Shown: piece by piece, positions 35,376 through 43,946 of the stretch
Numbering within the stretch: the first letter of the stretch is position 1
How the letters are laid out: each line of letters begins with the position of its first letter
Assembly: GCA_030538185.1 (NCBI GenBank)
Contig: JAUNUK010000002.1
Coordinates: 310,001 to 374,000 of the forward strand
Source of the DNA: Actinomycetaceae bacterium
GTDB lineage: Bacteria > Actinomycetota > Actinomycetes > Actinomycetales > Actinomycetaceae
Reading direction: 5' to 3'
Length of the DNA: 64,000 bases
Notes under the pieces: generated by a model
The model's input: the letters and a program-made list of their open reading frames with translations, nothing else
Database searches by the model: none
What the model was told of the DNA's origin: nothing
Made by a program: the position numbers and the translations under genes

Positions 35376-36599
35376 TTATAACCCTTTGAAGGCGTTTTCT
35401 AGCACTTGGAGGATTTCTTCTAGGACCTCAGGCGAGCAGGCCAGGTTTAGTCTGAAGCAGTGTTCGTAGCCTGCTCCAAGAGCTTTACCGTCATTGACCA
35501 CGAGGCCAGCCTCGCGCAAAGTCGCAGCAGGACATTCGCCCAGGGCGCCCGACAGGTCCTCCCACCACGTTAGGTAGGTTCCGCTCGGCACAGTTATTTG
35601 AAGGGCTGCATCATCCAAGATGTCGCCCTCGGAAATTGGTAGGCACTGGACGGGTAAACTTTGCTCCGCCGCCCAGGAACGAACACGTTGGATATTGGCT
35701 GCCACCTGTGTGTTTACTGCCGTTATCCACTCGTGCGCCTCGCGATAAGCCGTGCGGGTGGCAAGTGCGCCTAGGGGTGGGACGTCGTGGGCTAGGGGCT
35801 CGAAGATTCCCCTGGCGCGCCTCAAGAGGTCCGCGTCAGTAATGATCACCTGGGCGCAGTGCATGCCGGGGATATTCCAGCCCTTGGAAGCAGCTGTGGC
35901 GGTGATGGTTCGGGCTGCGGCCCCAGGAGACACCCGGGCGTAAGACACAAAGTCAGCAGACGAAAGGCCAGGCAAAATTGGGGCGTGGATTTCATCAGAG
36001 AAGACCATCGCATGAGGGAAACGCTCCATAAGGGCATCGAATTCCTGGAGTTCTTCACGGGTAAAGACCTGCCCGGTCGGGTTCCAAGGGTTACACAGGA
36101 TGACGGAGCCTGCGCCCTGCTCAAGTGCTCGGGCGATGCCTTGCAGGTCGAGCAGGAAACGACCATCGGCCGCTCGTAGAGAGGGCACCTGGATGCACTC
36201 GCGATTCAGTTGCCCAGGGATGGTCAAGAAGGGCATGTATGCAGGCGTGGGGACAATAACCGCGCTGTTCGAAGGTGTCAGTTTAGTGATCATCTCGCGC
36301 ATAACGGTCAATACCGTGGGGATGAGGAAAAGTTCTTCGGGTTCCAGATCCCAGCCGAAGGCATCGGCAAAGTACTCGCGAGCCGCAAGGGACGTATCTT
36401 CCAGCAGGCCAGGCGGATAATACCCCGTAAAGGCGCGGTCGATGGCATCATGAAGGGCAGCGCGGATTTCAGGAGCAAGTCCGTAATCCATCTCCGCCAC
36501 ACCAGCCCCCAGGCACGTTGGTGCAACCGTCCACTTATTCGAGCCGCGCCCACGCAAGGCAGCGGCATCCAATAATTCGAGGGGCGAGGTTTCAGGCAT
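35376..36599 (-). CDS. MalY/PatB-type C-S lyase (PLP aminotransferase fold)
   Basis: This 407-aa class I/II aminotransferase-fold protein resembles cystathionine beta-lyases. NPWNPTGQVFTREEL, FSDEIHAPI (PLP-phenol Asp) and the PLP lysine in TATAASKGWNIPG are visible, as is the N-terminal WVAEMDY-like motif (GVAEMDYGL). ATG 36599 has AAAGGA upstream; longer in-frame starts lack one. It should cleave cystathionine or cysteine S-conjugates. It is divergent from the NUDIX gene. Confidence 0.88.
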   Translation of the reverse strand: MPETSPLELLDAAALRGRGSNKWTVAPTCLGAGVAEMDYGLAPEIRAALHDAIDRAFTGYYPPGLLEDTSLAAREYFADAFGWDLEPEELFLIPTVLTVMREMITKLTPSNSAVIVPTPAYMPFLTIPGQLNRECIQVPSLRAADGRFLLDLQGIARALEQGAGSVILCNPWNPTGQVFTREELQEFDALMERFPHAMVFSDEIHAPILPGLSSADFVSYARVSPGAAARTITATAASKGWNIPGMHCAQVIITDADLLRRARGIFEPLAHDVPPLGALATRTAYREAHEWITAVNTQVAANIQRVRSWAAEQSLPVQCLPISEGDILDDAALQITVPSGTYLTWWEDLSGALGECPAATLREAGLVVNDGKALGAGYEHCFRLNLACSPEVLEEILQVLENAFKGL

Positions 36600-36683
36600 G
36601 TGGGTCCTTTCGGTTGGCCACAACAATCGTAGACCCAAAAGCTGGTGCGCTCCCAGGGATAGGGGTGTAATGGCGCGATGCAA

Positions 36684-36735
36684 TGCCTGTTGTCGTTACT
36701 TGTCACGATGACACTTACGCCACGACAAACAGGCA
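36684..36735. repeat. Inverted repeat in divergent intergenic region
   Basis: TGCCTGTTGTCG (36684-36695) and CGACAAACAGGCA (36723-36735) form a 12-bp imperfect inverted repeat with one unpaired base. It lies in the 203-bp region between the C-S lyase and NUDIX genes. It could be an operator or leader hairpin; no other element was recognised in this gap. Confidence 0.55.
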
Positions 36736-36802
36736 ACTTTGAGCTGTTACAGCACAAGTTCACCATCACCAGGTATTCACTACTTGGGGATAGGCTGGTG
36801 CT

Positions 36803-37363
36803 ATGCGCAGATATGGGTGGGTTATTGACATGGAAGACCGCAGGCATTGGGGGCCTGACGGGGCGGCGGGCCTATTGCTGGTGGCGCGCGCGGATGGGGT
36901 TGACCATGCCTTGTTGCAGTTGCGTTCGGCTTGGACCATGAGCCCAAATGTGTGGGGGATTCCCGGGGGAGCGGTCGAGGAAAACGAAGATCCGACTGTG
37001 GCAGCCGTGCGCGAAGCTGAGGAAGAAGCCGGTGTTAAGGTTGCAGATTTTGAGGTTCTGTCCTCGCAGGTTACAGCGGTTGTACCGATTAAATCGCAGG
37101 TTTACCGCTGGCGCACTCCCGAGGGCGAGGGATTCACCGACGAGGGCGGACGCTGGTATATCGAGCAGATTAATAACCGTCACGGCACATGGACATATAC
37201 GACAGTTATTGCCCGCGCTTCGCATCTGTTGCCGACGGTTATCAATGAAGAGAGTGTTGAACTGCGTTGGGTGCCCCTTGATTCGGTTCCTGACTTGCCG
37301 CTTCTGGGGTCCTTCGCCAAGGCCTGGCCAAGGCTACGCGCCCAGATCGACGCGCAGGGGTGA
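36803..37363 (+). CDS. NUDIX hydrolase
   Basis: The 186-aa protein has a complete NUDIX box: G-x5-E-x7-REAEEEAGV beginning in GGAVEENED, preceded by VWGIPGG. NUDIX enzymes hydrolyse nucleoside diphosphates linked to another moiety; the substrate is not readable here. ATG 36803 has only a weak RBS; ATG 36830 in the same frame is an alternative. The C-terminal part contains a typical LRWVPLDSVPDLPL region. Confidence 0.88.
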   Translation: MRRYGWVIDMEDRRHWGPDGAAGLLLVARADGVDHALLQLRSAWTMSPNVWGIPGGAVEENEDPTVAAVREAEEEAGVKVADFEVLSSQVTAVVPIKSQVYRWRTPEGEGFTDEGGRWYIEQINNRHGTWTYTTVIARASHLLPTVINEESVELRWVPLDSVPDLPLLGSFAKAWPRLRAQIDAQG

Positions 37364-37460
37364 GTGCGGGGTATAGCCCGCGAGAGTGAGGCTGCCAGCC
37401 TCGCATCCACGCCTTACACCTCCCAGTCGTGGTATTGACGGCTGCTGTCCTTTCTGTCTA

Positions 37461-37487
37461 TGCTGTACATACTGGTTATGTACAGCA
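37461..37487. promoter_or_regulatory. Perfect inverted repeat, likely YtrA-type operator
   Basis: TGCTGTACAT - 7 nt - ATGTACAGCA is a perfect 10-bp inverted repeat about 45 bp before the GntR gene start. It overlaps a possible -10 (TATGTA, 37477-37482). YtrA regulators typically repress their own ABC operon from such sites. Confidence 0.75.
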
Positions 37488-37531
37488 GTTCTGTCATAGG
37501 TCTAGCTTTTATCCCTCGGGAAGGTGTGGTG

Positions 37532-37918
37532 ATGGGGCTCAGCATTGCGATATCACAGACATCCTCAACGCCTATCTATCAACAAATAGTTGACCAAGTG
37601 CGTGAGCAGATTTTGGGCGGACGCTTAACTGCCGGCGAAACGATGCCGTCATTGCGGGCTTTGGCGCGCGACTGCAGGTGCTCGCTTATCACGACCACCA
37701 GGGCGTACTCCGACCTGGTGGCCGAAGGGCTGCTAATCAACCAACCCGGACGCGGCTACATTGTTGCGGCCTTGGACGTCGAGGTTCAACGGCAGCGCGC
37801 CTGGGCGGACATCCACGAACACTTGGAACAGGTTAGAACCATTGCCGCCAGGGCTGACATTACGACAGACGAACTGCTGGCCGCCCTCGGCAATGACAAC
37901 AAAGCAAAGGAGGACTGA
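37532..37918 (+). CDS. GntR regulator, YtrA subfamily
   Basis: The 128-aa protein is a GntR winged helix (IYQQIVDQVREQILGGRL, MPSLRALARDCRCSLITTTRAYSDL, GRGYIVA) with only a short helical tail, as in the YtrA group. ATG 37532 follows GGAAGGTG; upstream in-frame starts lie within the operator. It precedes an ABC ATPase and a membrane protein with 1-bp gaps, so it most likely autorepresses that operon. Many YtrA systems answer cell-wall or peptide-antibiotic stress. Confidence 0.9.
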   Translation: MGLSIAISQTSSTPIYQQIVDQVREQILGGRLTAGETMPSLRALARDCRCSLITTTRAYSDLVAEGLLINQPGRGYIVAALDVEVQRQRAWADIHEHLEQVRTIAARADITTDELLAALGNDNKAKED

Positions 37919-37919
37919 G

Positions 37920-38921
37920 GTGCTAAACGAAACGGAAGCCAAAACCGTACACCCCTTTGAGGTGCGAGGCCTGGTCAAAGAACGCCCGGACTTCCAACTG
38001 GGACCCCTTGACTGGCACCTGCCTCAAGGGCAGATTATGGGGCTGGCCGGGCCCAACGGTAGCGGAAAGACGACGCTGCTTCGCTCGTTGATCGGGATGA
38101 TCCCTCCCAGTGCGGGGCAAGTTTTGTCCTTCGGTGTGGGTATCGGGCCCAATACGCCACTGCCGCAGCAGGTCGGATTGGTGTTGGACAAGCCCGCCTT
38201 GTCTTCGACCATACGTGTTGCACAACTGCCCAAACTGGGTGCCGTCCTGTATCCAAGCTTCGATGAAGGGATGTTCGTCCAGGTCATGAGCGATCTGGAT
38301 ATGCCCATATCCAAGAAGCCCCTGCACAAGTTATCGCGAGGCATGCAGGTCAAGGCGCAGTTGGCGCTGGCCTTGGCTTCGGGGGCTGCGACGTTGATAC
38401 TGGATGAGCCCACCAGCGGCCTGGATCCCTCATCTCGGTCAACCATTTTGGACCTTCTGCAAGACTACTGTGCCGCTGACGATAGGCGCTCTGTCCTGTT
38501 TTCCACGCATATTGTCTCCGACCTGGAGCACGTTGCCGATCAGGTGACGATCTTGCTGGGCGGGCAGATAAAAGACCTTGGAACACCTGATGAACTGCGC
38601 AGAAGGTACCTTGTAGTTCGGGGCAGTAACGAACAGCTGCAAACCTCTGGCGGCCAGGTTTTGCAAAGGCATTGTTATGGACTGAAGACATCTGCGCTGG
38701 GTTTTGAAGCCCTCGTGGAGACGCCAAAACTGGGTATTTTCAGTGATGCGGCAAACACAGAAGACGTAGTTCAGGCTCTGCACATTGATGGCCTGCCGCC
38801 CCTGGTCATAGAGTCCGCCAGCCTCGATGAAATCGTTGCTTACCTTGGAAAGAAAAGCGCTGTGGCCTCAAAGTTCACCAGCATCCAAGCGCAGCCTGAG
38901 ACCTGCAAGGAAGGAAACTGA
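37920..38921 (+). CDS. ABC transporter ATP-binding protein
   Basis: This 333-aa ATPase has Walker A GPNGSGKTT, signature LSRGMQVKAQLALALA (degenerate LSGGQ) and Walker B LILDEPTSGLDP, followed by the H-loop STHIVSDLEHV. The C-terminal 80 or so residues are an extra domain often seen in bacitracin/lantibiotic-type exporters. GTG 37920 has AAAGGAGG upstream, inside the end of the GntR gene. Confidence 0.92.
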   Translation: MLNETEAKTVHPFEVRGLVKERPDFQLGPLDWHLPQGQIMGLAGPNGSGKTTLLRSLIGMIPPSAGQVLSFGVGIGPNTPLPQQVGLVLDKPALSSTIRVAQLPKLGAVLYPSFDEGMFVQVMSDLDMPISKKPLHKLSRGMQVKAQLALALASGAATLILDEPTSGLDPSSRSTILDLLQDYCAADDRRSVLFSTHIVSDLEHVADQVTILLGGQIKDLGTPDELRRRYLVVRGSNEQLQTSGGQVLQRHCYGLKTSALGFEALVETPKLGIFSDAANTEDVVQALHIDGLPPLVIESASLDEIVAYLGKKSAVASKFTSIQAQPETCKEGN

Positions 38922-38922
38922 C

Positions 38923-39603
38923 ATGTTTACGAATGCTGTGCGAGTTGCCAAAGGCATACAGGTCTGGGCTATGGCATCAGGGTCTTCTCTGTTTGTTCCG
39001 ATTGCCCTCACGCTCACCTTGACTGTCGTGTCAGTGAAATCCGATGTTCCATTCCTGCCTTTGGTTTTAGCCCCTGTGTTCATGGCCTTGATGATGGTGT
39101 CGGTTTTGATATCAGATTCGACCAGCGGACATGCGGCTCTGTGGCTGTCTGCAGGGATTAGGCGCCGAGAATTACTGCAGGGGTATTTCTTGTGGGGAGT
39201 ATGCGTCGGTTTGGTTGTGACGCTCTATGCCATTGTGGTGCATGTCGTTGAGGGTCTTATTGTGGGGGATGCGCGACTGGGGCTCCTGGTGGGCATGGGT
39301 GTCGTGGGAATGCTTGCGGTTGTTGTGATCATCGGGTGGAATATGTTTTCGACCCTGTGTTTGCCGCGTAAAACGGGTGCCCTTATGGCTGTCGCCTTGG
39401 TGGGGTTGATTTGGGGATTCACTTTTGCAACCTTGGGGGACTTGGGGCAGATGGTTGCGACAGTGACGAACTGGGCGATATGGGGTGTGCGCCATCCGTG
39501 GATGGCCGGTGGCCTGGTGGTTGGCATGTCGGTGGTCTTGTGTGTGGCCTTCATTCAGGTGATTGGTGCCATTTATTCGCGCCGTGAGATTACGCAGGAC
39601 TAG
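38923..39603 (+). CDS. ABC-2-like permease subunit
   Basis: The 226-aa protein has about six hydrophobic segments, the partner expected for the preceding ATPase. ATG 38923 is preceded by AAGGA within the end of the ATPase gene; a longer upstream frame is a shadow of that gene. There are no motifs that show what is exported. It closes the operon and is followed by an inverted repeat. Confidence 0.82.
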   Translation: MFTNAVRVAKGIQVWAMASGSSLFVPIALTLTLTVVSVKSDVPFLPLVLAPVFMALMMVSVLISDSTSGHAALWLSAGIRRRELLQGYFLWGVCVGLVVTLYAIVVHVVEGLIVGDARLGLLVGMGVVGMLAVVVIIGWNMFSTLCLPRKTGALMAVALVGLIWGFTFATLGDLGQMVATVTNWAIWGVRHPWMAGGLVVGMSVVLCVAFIQVIGAIYSRREITQD

Positions 39604-39613
39604 CTATCGTCAC

Positions 39614-39676
39614 TAAAAATACGTATAGAAGCCGAGCTTTCATATAGAGCGACCTTGGCGTCCATACGTATTTTTA
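39614..39676 (+). terminator. Long-loop inverted repeat after ABC operon
   Basis: TAAAAATACGTAT (39614-39626) and ATACGTATTTTTA (39664-39676) are perfect 13-bp complements around a 37-nt loop. The TTTTT run in the right arm suits termination after the ABC operon. The size and AT-rich ends also recall a small mobile repeat; no second copy was seen in the window. Confidence 0.5.
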
Positions 39677-39752
39677 CTTTCCACGTGACCAAAACTCGGT
39701 CGGGTTTTCCTGGTTCGCGGGGTCACAGTGCGGGCGGTAGGCTGGAATCGTT

Positions 39753-40166
39753 ATGAGTGATTTCGCTGGGCGACGCTTCCGCCACATGTTAAGCGCAAAA
39801 ATACATCGCGCAACCGTCACAGGGGCCGATGTCGACTACGTAGGTTCCGTTTCCATCGACACGGCTTTGCTTGAGGCAGCCGACATTGCCGAGGGCGAAA
39901 AAGTATCCGTTGTGGACGTAACAAATGGTGCCCGCCTGGAAACCTACGTCATCCCAGGTGACCCTGGGCAAATCCAGATGAACGGCGCGGCAGCGCACCT
40001 GATCAAGCCTGGCGACTTGGTTATTATCATCGCCTACGCCCTGGTGGATGACGCTTACCTGGACGAGCATCAACCCCGCGTCGTGCACGTAGACGCCCAA
40101 AACCGCCAGCTTGGCGACGTCGTCGTAGGCCCTCCCGGACACGCCACGCCCTACTCTCAGTCCTAA
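39753..40166 (+). CDS. panD: Aspartate 1-decarboxylase PanD
   Basis: PanD makes beta-alanine for pantothenate. The proenzyme self-cleaves between Gly and Ser in YVGSVSID to form the pyruvoyl group. The 137-aa length is typical, with [14 protein letters not shown] before and [11 protein letters not shown] and DLVIIIAYA after the cleavage site. Other pantothenate genes are not nearby. It is 83 bp before gltX. Confidence 0.96.
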   Translation: MSDFAGRRFRHMLSAKIHRATVTGADVDYVGSVSIDTALLEAADIAEGEKVSVVDVTNGARLETYVIPGDPGQIQMNGAAAHLIKPGDLVIIIAYALVDDAYLDEHQPRVVHVDAQNRQLGDVVVGPPGHATPYSQS

Positions 40167-40249
40167 AAACGGAGCGGCGGTTGTTGGGGGTCGGCCTCGG
40201 GAATGCTGAATACGCCTTGCGGACCCAGGCGCGCTAGGATTGGCGCATT

Positions 40250-41779
40250 ATGAGTGATGCTTATGCTCCCGCGACCGGGAAAGATGTTCGTGTTCGTTTC
40301 TGTCCCAGCCCAACCGGCACCCCGCACGTCGGAATGGTGCGCACCTGCCTGTTCAACTGGGCGTATGCGCGCAACCAGGGTGGGACATTCGTGTTTCGCA
40401 TCGAAGACACGGATGCGCAACGCGACTCGGAAGAGTCCTACCAGCAAATCCTTGACTCTCTGACCTGGCTGGGCCTGGACTGGGACGAGGGCGTGGAAAA
40501 AGGCGGGCCACATGAGCCCTACCGTCAATCTCAGCGCATGGACATCTACAAGGACGTCGCAGCAAAACTGCTTGAGGCCGGATACGCCTACGAATCCTTC
40601 TCTACCCCAGAGGAGGTCGAGGCCAGGCACCGCGCAAAAGGACAAGACCCGAAACTGGGCTACGACGGCTTTGACCGTGACCTCACCGAAGAACAGAAGG
40701 CCGCCTACCGCGCTGAAGGCCGCGAACCCGTCTTGCGTCTGCGCATGCCTGATGAAGACGTGACCTTCAATGACCTAGTGCGCGGTGAGATCACCTTCAA
40801 GCCCGGTTCCGTGCCTGACTATGTGATTGTGCGCGCCAACGGGGACCCTCTGTACACCCTGGTCAACCCCGTAGACGATGCCCTCATGGAAATCACGCAC
40901 GTCTTGCGGGGCGAAGATTTGCTGTCCTCCACGCCCAGGCAAGTGGTGTTGTATCACGCGCTGCTGGAACTGGGCATCGCCAAACGCATGCCGGTTTTCG
41001 GCCACCTGCCCTACGTCATGGGCGAGGGCAACAAGAAACTGTCTAAACGCGACCCGGAATCCAACCTGCTGCTGCACAAGGAACACGGGATGATCCCCGA
41101 GGGCCTTATCAACTACCTGGCGCTCTTGGGCTGGGCGATTGGCCCCGATAATGACATTTTCTCTCTCGACGAGATGGTGGCAGCCTTCGACATTGAAGAC
41201 GTTAACCCGAACCCGGCGCGCTTCGACCAAAAGAAATGCGTAGCCATCAACGCCGAACACATCCGCATGCTTGACGTTGAAGACTTCCGCAACCGCATGG
41301 TGCCCTACCTCTTCGCAGGTGGCCTGGTTTCGGCCGACTCCTTCGAGGCTTTGTCTGAGCGTGAACGCTTCGTCGTCGACGCCGCAGCACCCTTGACCCA
41401 AACCAGGGTCCAGCAGCTAGGCGAGGTCGTCGACTTACTTTGGTTCCTTTTCATTGCCGAGGACGACTTCTATGTTGATGACAAGGCACTATCGAAGCTG
41501 AAAGCCGACAGTGTTTCGGTTCTGGATGAGTCCCTGACGGTTATTGAGTCCCTTGTGGAAGCGGGCAGTTTCAACACCTCCGCCCTCGAAAATGGCTTGC
41601 GAAGCAAGCTGATCGAAGAACTCCAAATAAAGCCTCGTTTGGCCTTTGGGCCTTTGCGCACTGGGATCTCTGGACGTTTGATTTCACCGCCCCTGTTTGA
41701 ATCCATGGAAATCTTGGGTGCCGATACGACACTTAAGCGCCTGCGCGCACTGCGCGAGACGCTGGCTGCACAGGGTTAG
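40250..41779 (+). CDS. gltX: Glutamyl-tRNA synthetase
   Basis: This class I synthetase (509 aa) charges tRNA-Glu. In actinobacteria lacking GlnRS it also misacylates tRNA-Gln for GatCAB. HIGH appears as [10 protein letters not shown] and KMSKS as [21 protein letters not shown] and [15 protein letters not shown] are typical. The tRNA-Gln and tRNA-Glu genes lie 600 bp downstream. The FAH gene that usually neighbours gltX is 22 kb upstream. Confidence 0.97.
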   Translation: MSDAYAPATGKDVRVRFCPSPTGTPHVGMVRTCLFNWAYARNQGGTFVFRIEDTDAQRDSEESYQQILDSLTWLGLDWDEGVEKGGPHEPYRQSQRMDIYKDVAAKLLEAGYAYESFSTPEEVEARHRAKGQDPKLGYDGFDRDLTEEQKAAYRAEGREPVLRLRMPDEDVTFNDLVRGEITFKPGSVPDYVIVRANGDPLYTLVNPVDDALMEITHVLRGEDLLSSTPRQVVLYHALLELGIAKRMPVFGHLPYVMGEGNKKLSKRDPESNLLLHKEHGMIPEGLINYLALLGWAIGPDNDIFSLDEMVAAFDIEDVNPNPARFDQKKCVAINAEHIRMLDVEDFRNRMVPYLFAGGLVSADSFEALSERERFVVDAAAPLTQTRVQQLGEVVDLLWFLFIAEDDFYVDDKALSKLKADSVSVLDESLTVIESLVEAGSFNTSALENGLRSKLIEELQIKPRLAFGPLRTGISGRLISPPLFESMEILGADTTLKRLRALRETLAAQG

Positions 41780-41787
41780 TGGGAAGC

Positions 41788-42276
41788 ATGGACGTTATTG
41801 AAGACCCTCCTGTTGTGAGCAGTCCCAGGCTGGGATACCCAGTTGAACTGCGCCTGATGCGCTTGCGGGACATGTCACCCTTGCAGGTACACGACCTGTA
41901 CCGGCTGCGCGTGGACGTGTTCGTCACCGAGCAAAGGTGTGCTTTCGAGTTTGATGACCTGGATCCAAACCCAGGAACCATACACGTCGTGGCTCAGGAA
42001 GGTGAGCGCACCATCGGAACCGCGCGTGTGTATGTCGATGAGCAGGGACGCGCGCGTATTGGGCGCGTGGCCGTTGCCGCAGACCGAAGGAAATACGGGA
42101 TTGGTCGGCTTGTGATGCAGGCAGCCGTCGACTACTGGGAACCCCAGATCGCTATCTTTATTGAGGCCCAAGCCTATTTGCGTGAATGGTATGAAACATT
42201 CGGTTTCCAGGTCGATGGAGATATGTTCCTGGAGGCCGGAATTGAGCATTATCCGATGACACGCCCCGGGGCGTGA
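41788..42276 (+). CDS. ElaA-like GNAT acetyltransferase
   Basis: The 162-aa protein has the ElaA pattern DLYRLRVDVFVTEQRCAFEFDDLD at the N-terminal side and the acetyl-CoA site GRVAVAADRRKYGIGRLVMQAA, ending AQAYLREWYETFGF. The substrate is unknown. ATG 41788 is used; GTG 41779, overlapping the gltX stop, is a possible alternative, and the RBS is weak for both. A small hairpin (CCGGAA 42301-42306, TTCCGG 42315-42320, then a T-rich tract) may end this transcript. Confidence 0.85.
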   Translation: MDVIEDPPVVSSPRLGYPVELRLMRLRDMSPLQVHDLYRLRVDVFVTEQRCAFEFDDLDPNPGTIHVVAQEGERTIGTARVYVDEQGRARIGRVAVAADRRKYGIGRLVMQAAVDYWEPQIAIFIEAQAYLREWYETFGFQVDGDMFLEAGIEHYPMTRPGA

Positions 42277-42376
42277 GGTAGCTCGCAGCATTAAGGTTTG
42301 CCGGAAATCTCAAGTTCCGGTAGGCTTCTTTCTCGGTGCTTCCAGCGGGCTTGCCCAACGGAAGCGTCGAATGCCT

Positions 42377-42448
42377 TGGGGTATGGTGTAATTGGCAGCA
42401 CGCGTGATTCTGGTTCATTAAGTCGAGGTTCGAGTCCTTGTACCCCAG
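42377..42448 (+). tRNA. tRNA-Gln (CTG)
   Basis: The acceptor stem TGGGGTA/TACCCCA is perfect, the anticodon loop is TTCTGGT and the T loop is TTCGAGT in a CGAGG/CCTTG stem. No CCA is encoded. The anticodon stem CGTGA/TCATT has a C-T mismatch at the outer pair and a G-T wobble next to it, which is weaker than the usual stem. The gene is 72 nt and lies 1 nt before tRNA-Glu. Confidence 0.93.
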
Positions 42449-42449
42449 C

Positions 42450-42522
42450 GCCCCTATCGTCTAGTGGCCTAGGACGCCGCCCTCTCACGGCGGTAACACG
42501 GGTTCAAATCCCGTTGGGGGTA
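42450..42522 (+). tRNA. tRNA-Glu (CTC)
   Basis: The 73-nt cloverleaf has acceptor GCCCCTA/TGGGGGT with two G-T pairs, D arm with AGTGGCC, anticodon stem CCGCC/GGCGG around CTCTCAC and T arm ACGGG TTCAAAT CCCGT. No CCA is encoded. It forms a tandem with tRNA-Gln, followed by a strong terminator. Confidence 0.96.
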
Positions 42523-42525
42523 CGA

Positions 42526-42561
42526 AAGAGGGCTTCCGGAATGTTTTCCGGAAGCCCTCTT
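42526..42561 (+). terminator. Intrinsic terminator after tRNA pair
   Basis: AAGAGGGCTTCCGGAA (42526-42541) and its perfect 16-bp complement (42546-42561) enclose a TGTT loop and end in TT followed by an AT-rich tract. It directly follows the tRNA-Glu gene. Confidence 0.92.
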
Positions 42562-42586
42562 ATTCGTTTACCGCTACGGTTGAGAT

Positions 42587-43891
42587 ATGGGTGCAAAGAC
42601 GCGGAAATACAGGCGTGGTGTTGTTGGACTGGTAGTTGGCGTAGGACTGCTGTTGGCAGGGGCTGGGTGTGGGACTGCCACCCAGGCAGAAGCTAACGAA
42701 GTGCGTTCGGAGATTCCGCGAGAACAAGGGCAGGCCACAGGTGAACAGGTTGCCCAGTTTGTCCAGGGCGCTGAACGCCTCGCCCTCGAAAGTCTGAAAG
42801 GTAAGCAAGAAAACTTGGTTGTTTCGCCCGCCTCCCTGCAAATAGCTGGGGGAATGGTAGCACTGGGAGCCAAGGGCGAAACCAAAGAAGCCCTGGACGC
42901 AATGCTGGGCACCGATGACGCAGCAGTCATCAACCTGATGGAACATAGTTTGAAGCCCTGGGCTGGCAACCCGGCAGTGGTCAAAGATAAGGAACTGCCC
43001 GAGAAACCTGTTGTGCATGTGGCCAATAATGTGGCCATAGACGATGAAGCCCAGGTCGAAAAGACCTATCTGGATGACATAGCCCGTAACTTTGGGGCTG
43101 GGATCATGCACACTGACCTGGGGTCCTCAGAAGGCTTCAAACCTTTAAACGCCTGGGTGCAAGAAAACAGCGGCGGGTTGATAGAAAAATCTGCGTTGCA
43201 GCCGGATAAGGACATGCGTTTGGCGCTACAAAATGCCATTGTCCTGGCTGCCAGGTGGGCAATCCCTTTCCAAGAGGAAGACACTAGACCTGCAGATTTC
43301 CATACGGCAAACGGAAACATAATTCAGGTCCCCACCATGGAGGGCATTGCCCCCTGGTTCTTTCTTGAGTCCCAAGGCTGGTCCATGGTGGATATGCCCT
43401 TCAGTGAGGGGATGACGGCACAGTTCATCTTGCCCCCGCCTGATACGATGCCAGGCGACATCAGCCCAGAAATCCTTGGCGATCTTAAGGAACAAGCGGA
43501 CACGCTACGGGCCAGTGCAGAGGCCATAAAACTCGGCGTGGTGAAAGTGTCCATGCCTAAGGTCAAAATGAAAACAAGCATGGACTTGGAAGAGCTATTT
43601 GAAAAGATGGGTGCTGGTATTGCTTTCACTGAGCTGGCCGATTTCTCAGGCATGAGCACCACACAAAAACTGTTGATCGGTCAAGCCAAACAGCAAGTCG
43701 TTTTGGACATAGACGAAGAGGGCACCAAGGCCGCAGCTGTCACGGAGATCGCCATGAAGCAAGCCTCGGCACCCGTCATCGAATACCAGCACGAACTGAT
43801 CCTAGATCGCCCCTACCTGGTGGTGATCCGCACCCAAGACACAGGCTGGCCGCTGTTTGTCTCTCAGGTTATGGACCCCTCAGCGCAATAG
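42587..43891 (+). CDS. Serpin-family protease inhibitor, probable lipoprotein
   Basis: The 434-aa protein has a basic, hydrophobic signal ending at a lipobox-like AGAGC (C28; Gly at -3 is unusual), so it is likely membrane-anchored outside the cell. The serpin fold follows (VVSPASLQIAGGMVALGAKG, VANNVAIDDE, AIVLAARWAIPF). The reactive-loop hinge is EEGTKAAAVT (377-386), the form found in inhibitory serpins. Counting from G379 as P15 places P1-P1' at A393-S394, which suggests elastase- or subtilisin-like targets. The C-terminal RPYLVVIR strand is present. No clear RBS is visible. Confidence 0.92.
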   Translation: MGAKTRKYRRGVVGLVVGVGLLLAGAGCGTATQAEANEVRSEIPREQGQATGEQVAQFVQGAERLALESLKGKQENLVVSPASLQIAGGMVALGAKGETKEALDAMLGTDDAAVINLMEHSLKPWAGNPAVVKDKELPEKPVVHVANNVAIDDEAQVEKTYLDDIARNFGAGIMHTDLGSSEGFKPLNAWVQENSGGLIEKSALQPDKDMRLALQNAIVLAARWAIPFQEEDTRPADFHTANGNIIQVPTMEGIAPWFFLESQGWSMVDMPFSEGMTAQFILPPPDTMPGDISPEILGDLKEQADTLRASAEAIKLGVVKVSMPKVKMKTSMDLEELFEKMGAGIAFTELADFSGMSTTQKLLIGQAKQQVVLDIDEEGTKAAAVTEIAMKQASAPVIEYQHELILDRPYLVVIRTQDTGWPLFVSQVMDPSAQ

Positions 43892-43946
43892 TTGTCTTTT
43901 TGTACTGTCCGACCCACTATTGGAATCACGTCTGACAGTTACAGCA

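Noticed and set aside
42375-42561. tRNA pair as an integration site of a genomic island
   Set aside because: No integrase, no direct repeat of the tRNA 3' end and no foreign-looking genes follow; a normal terminator is present.
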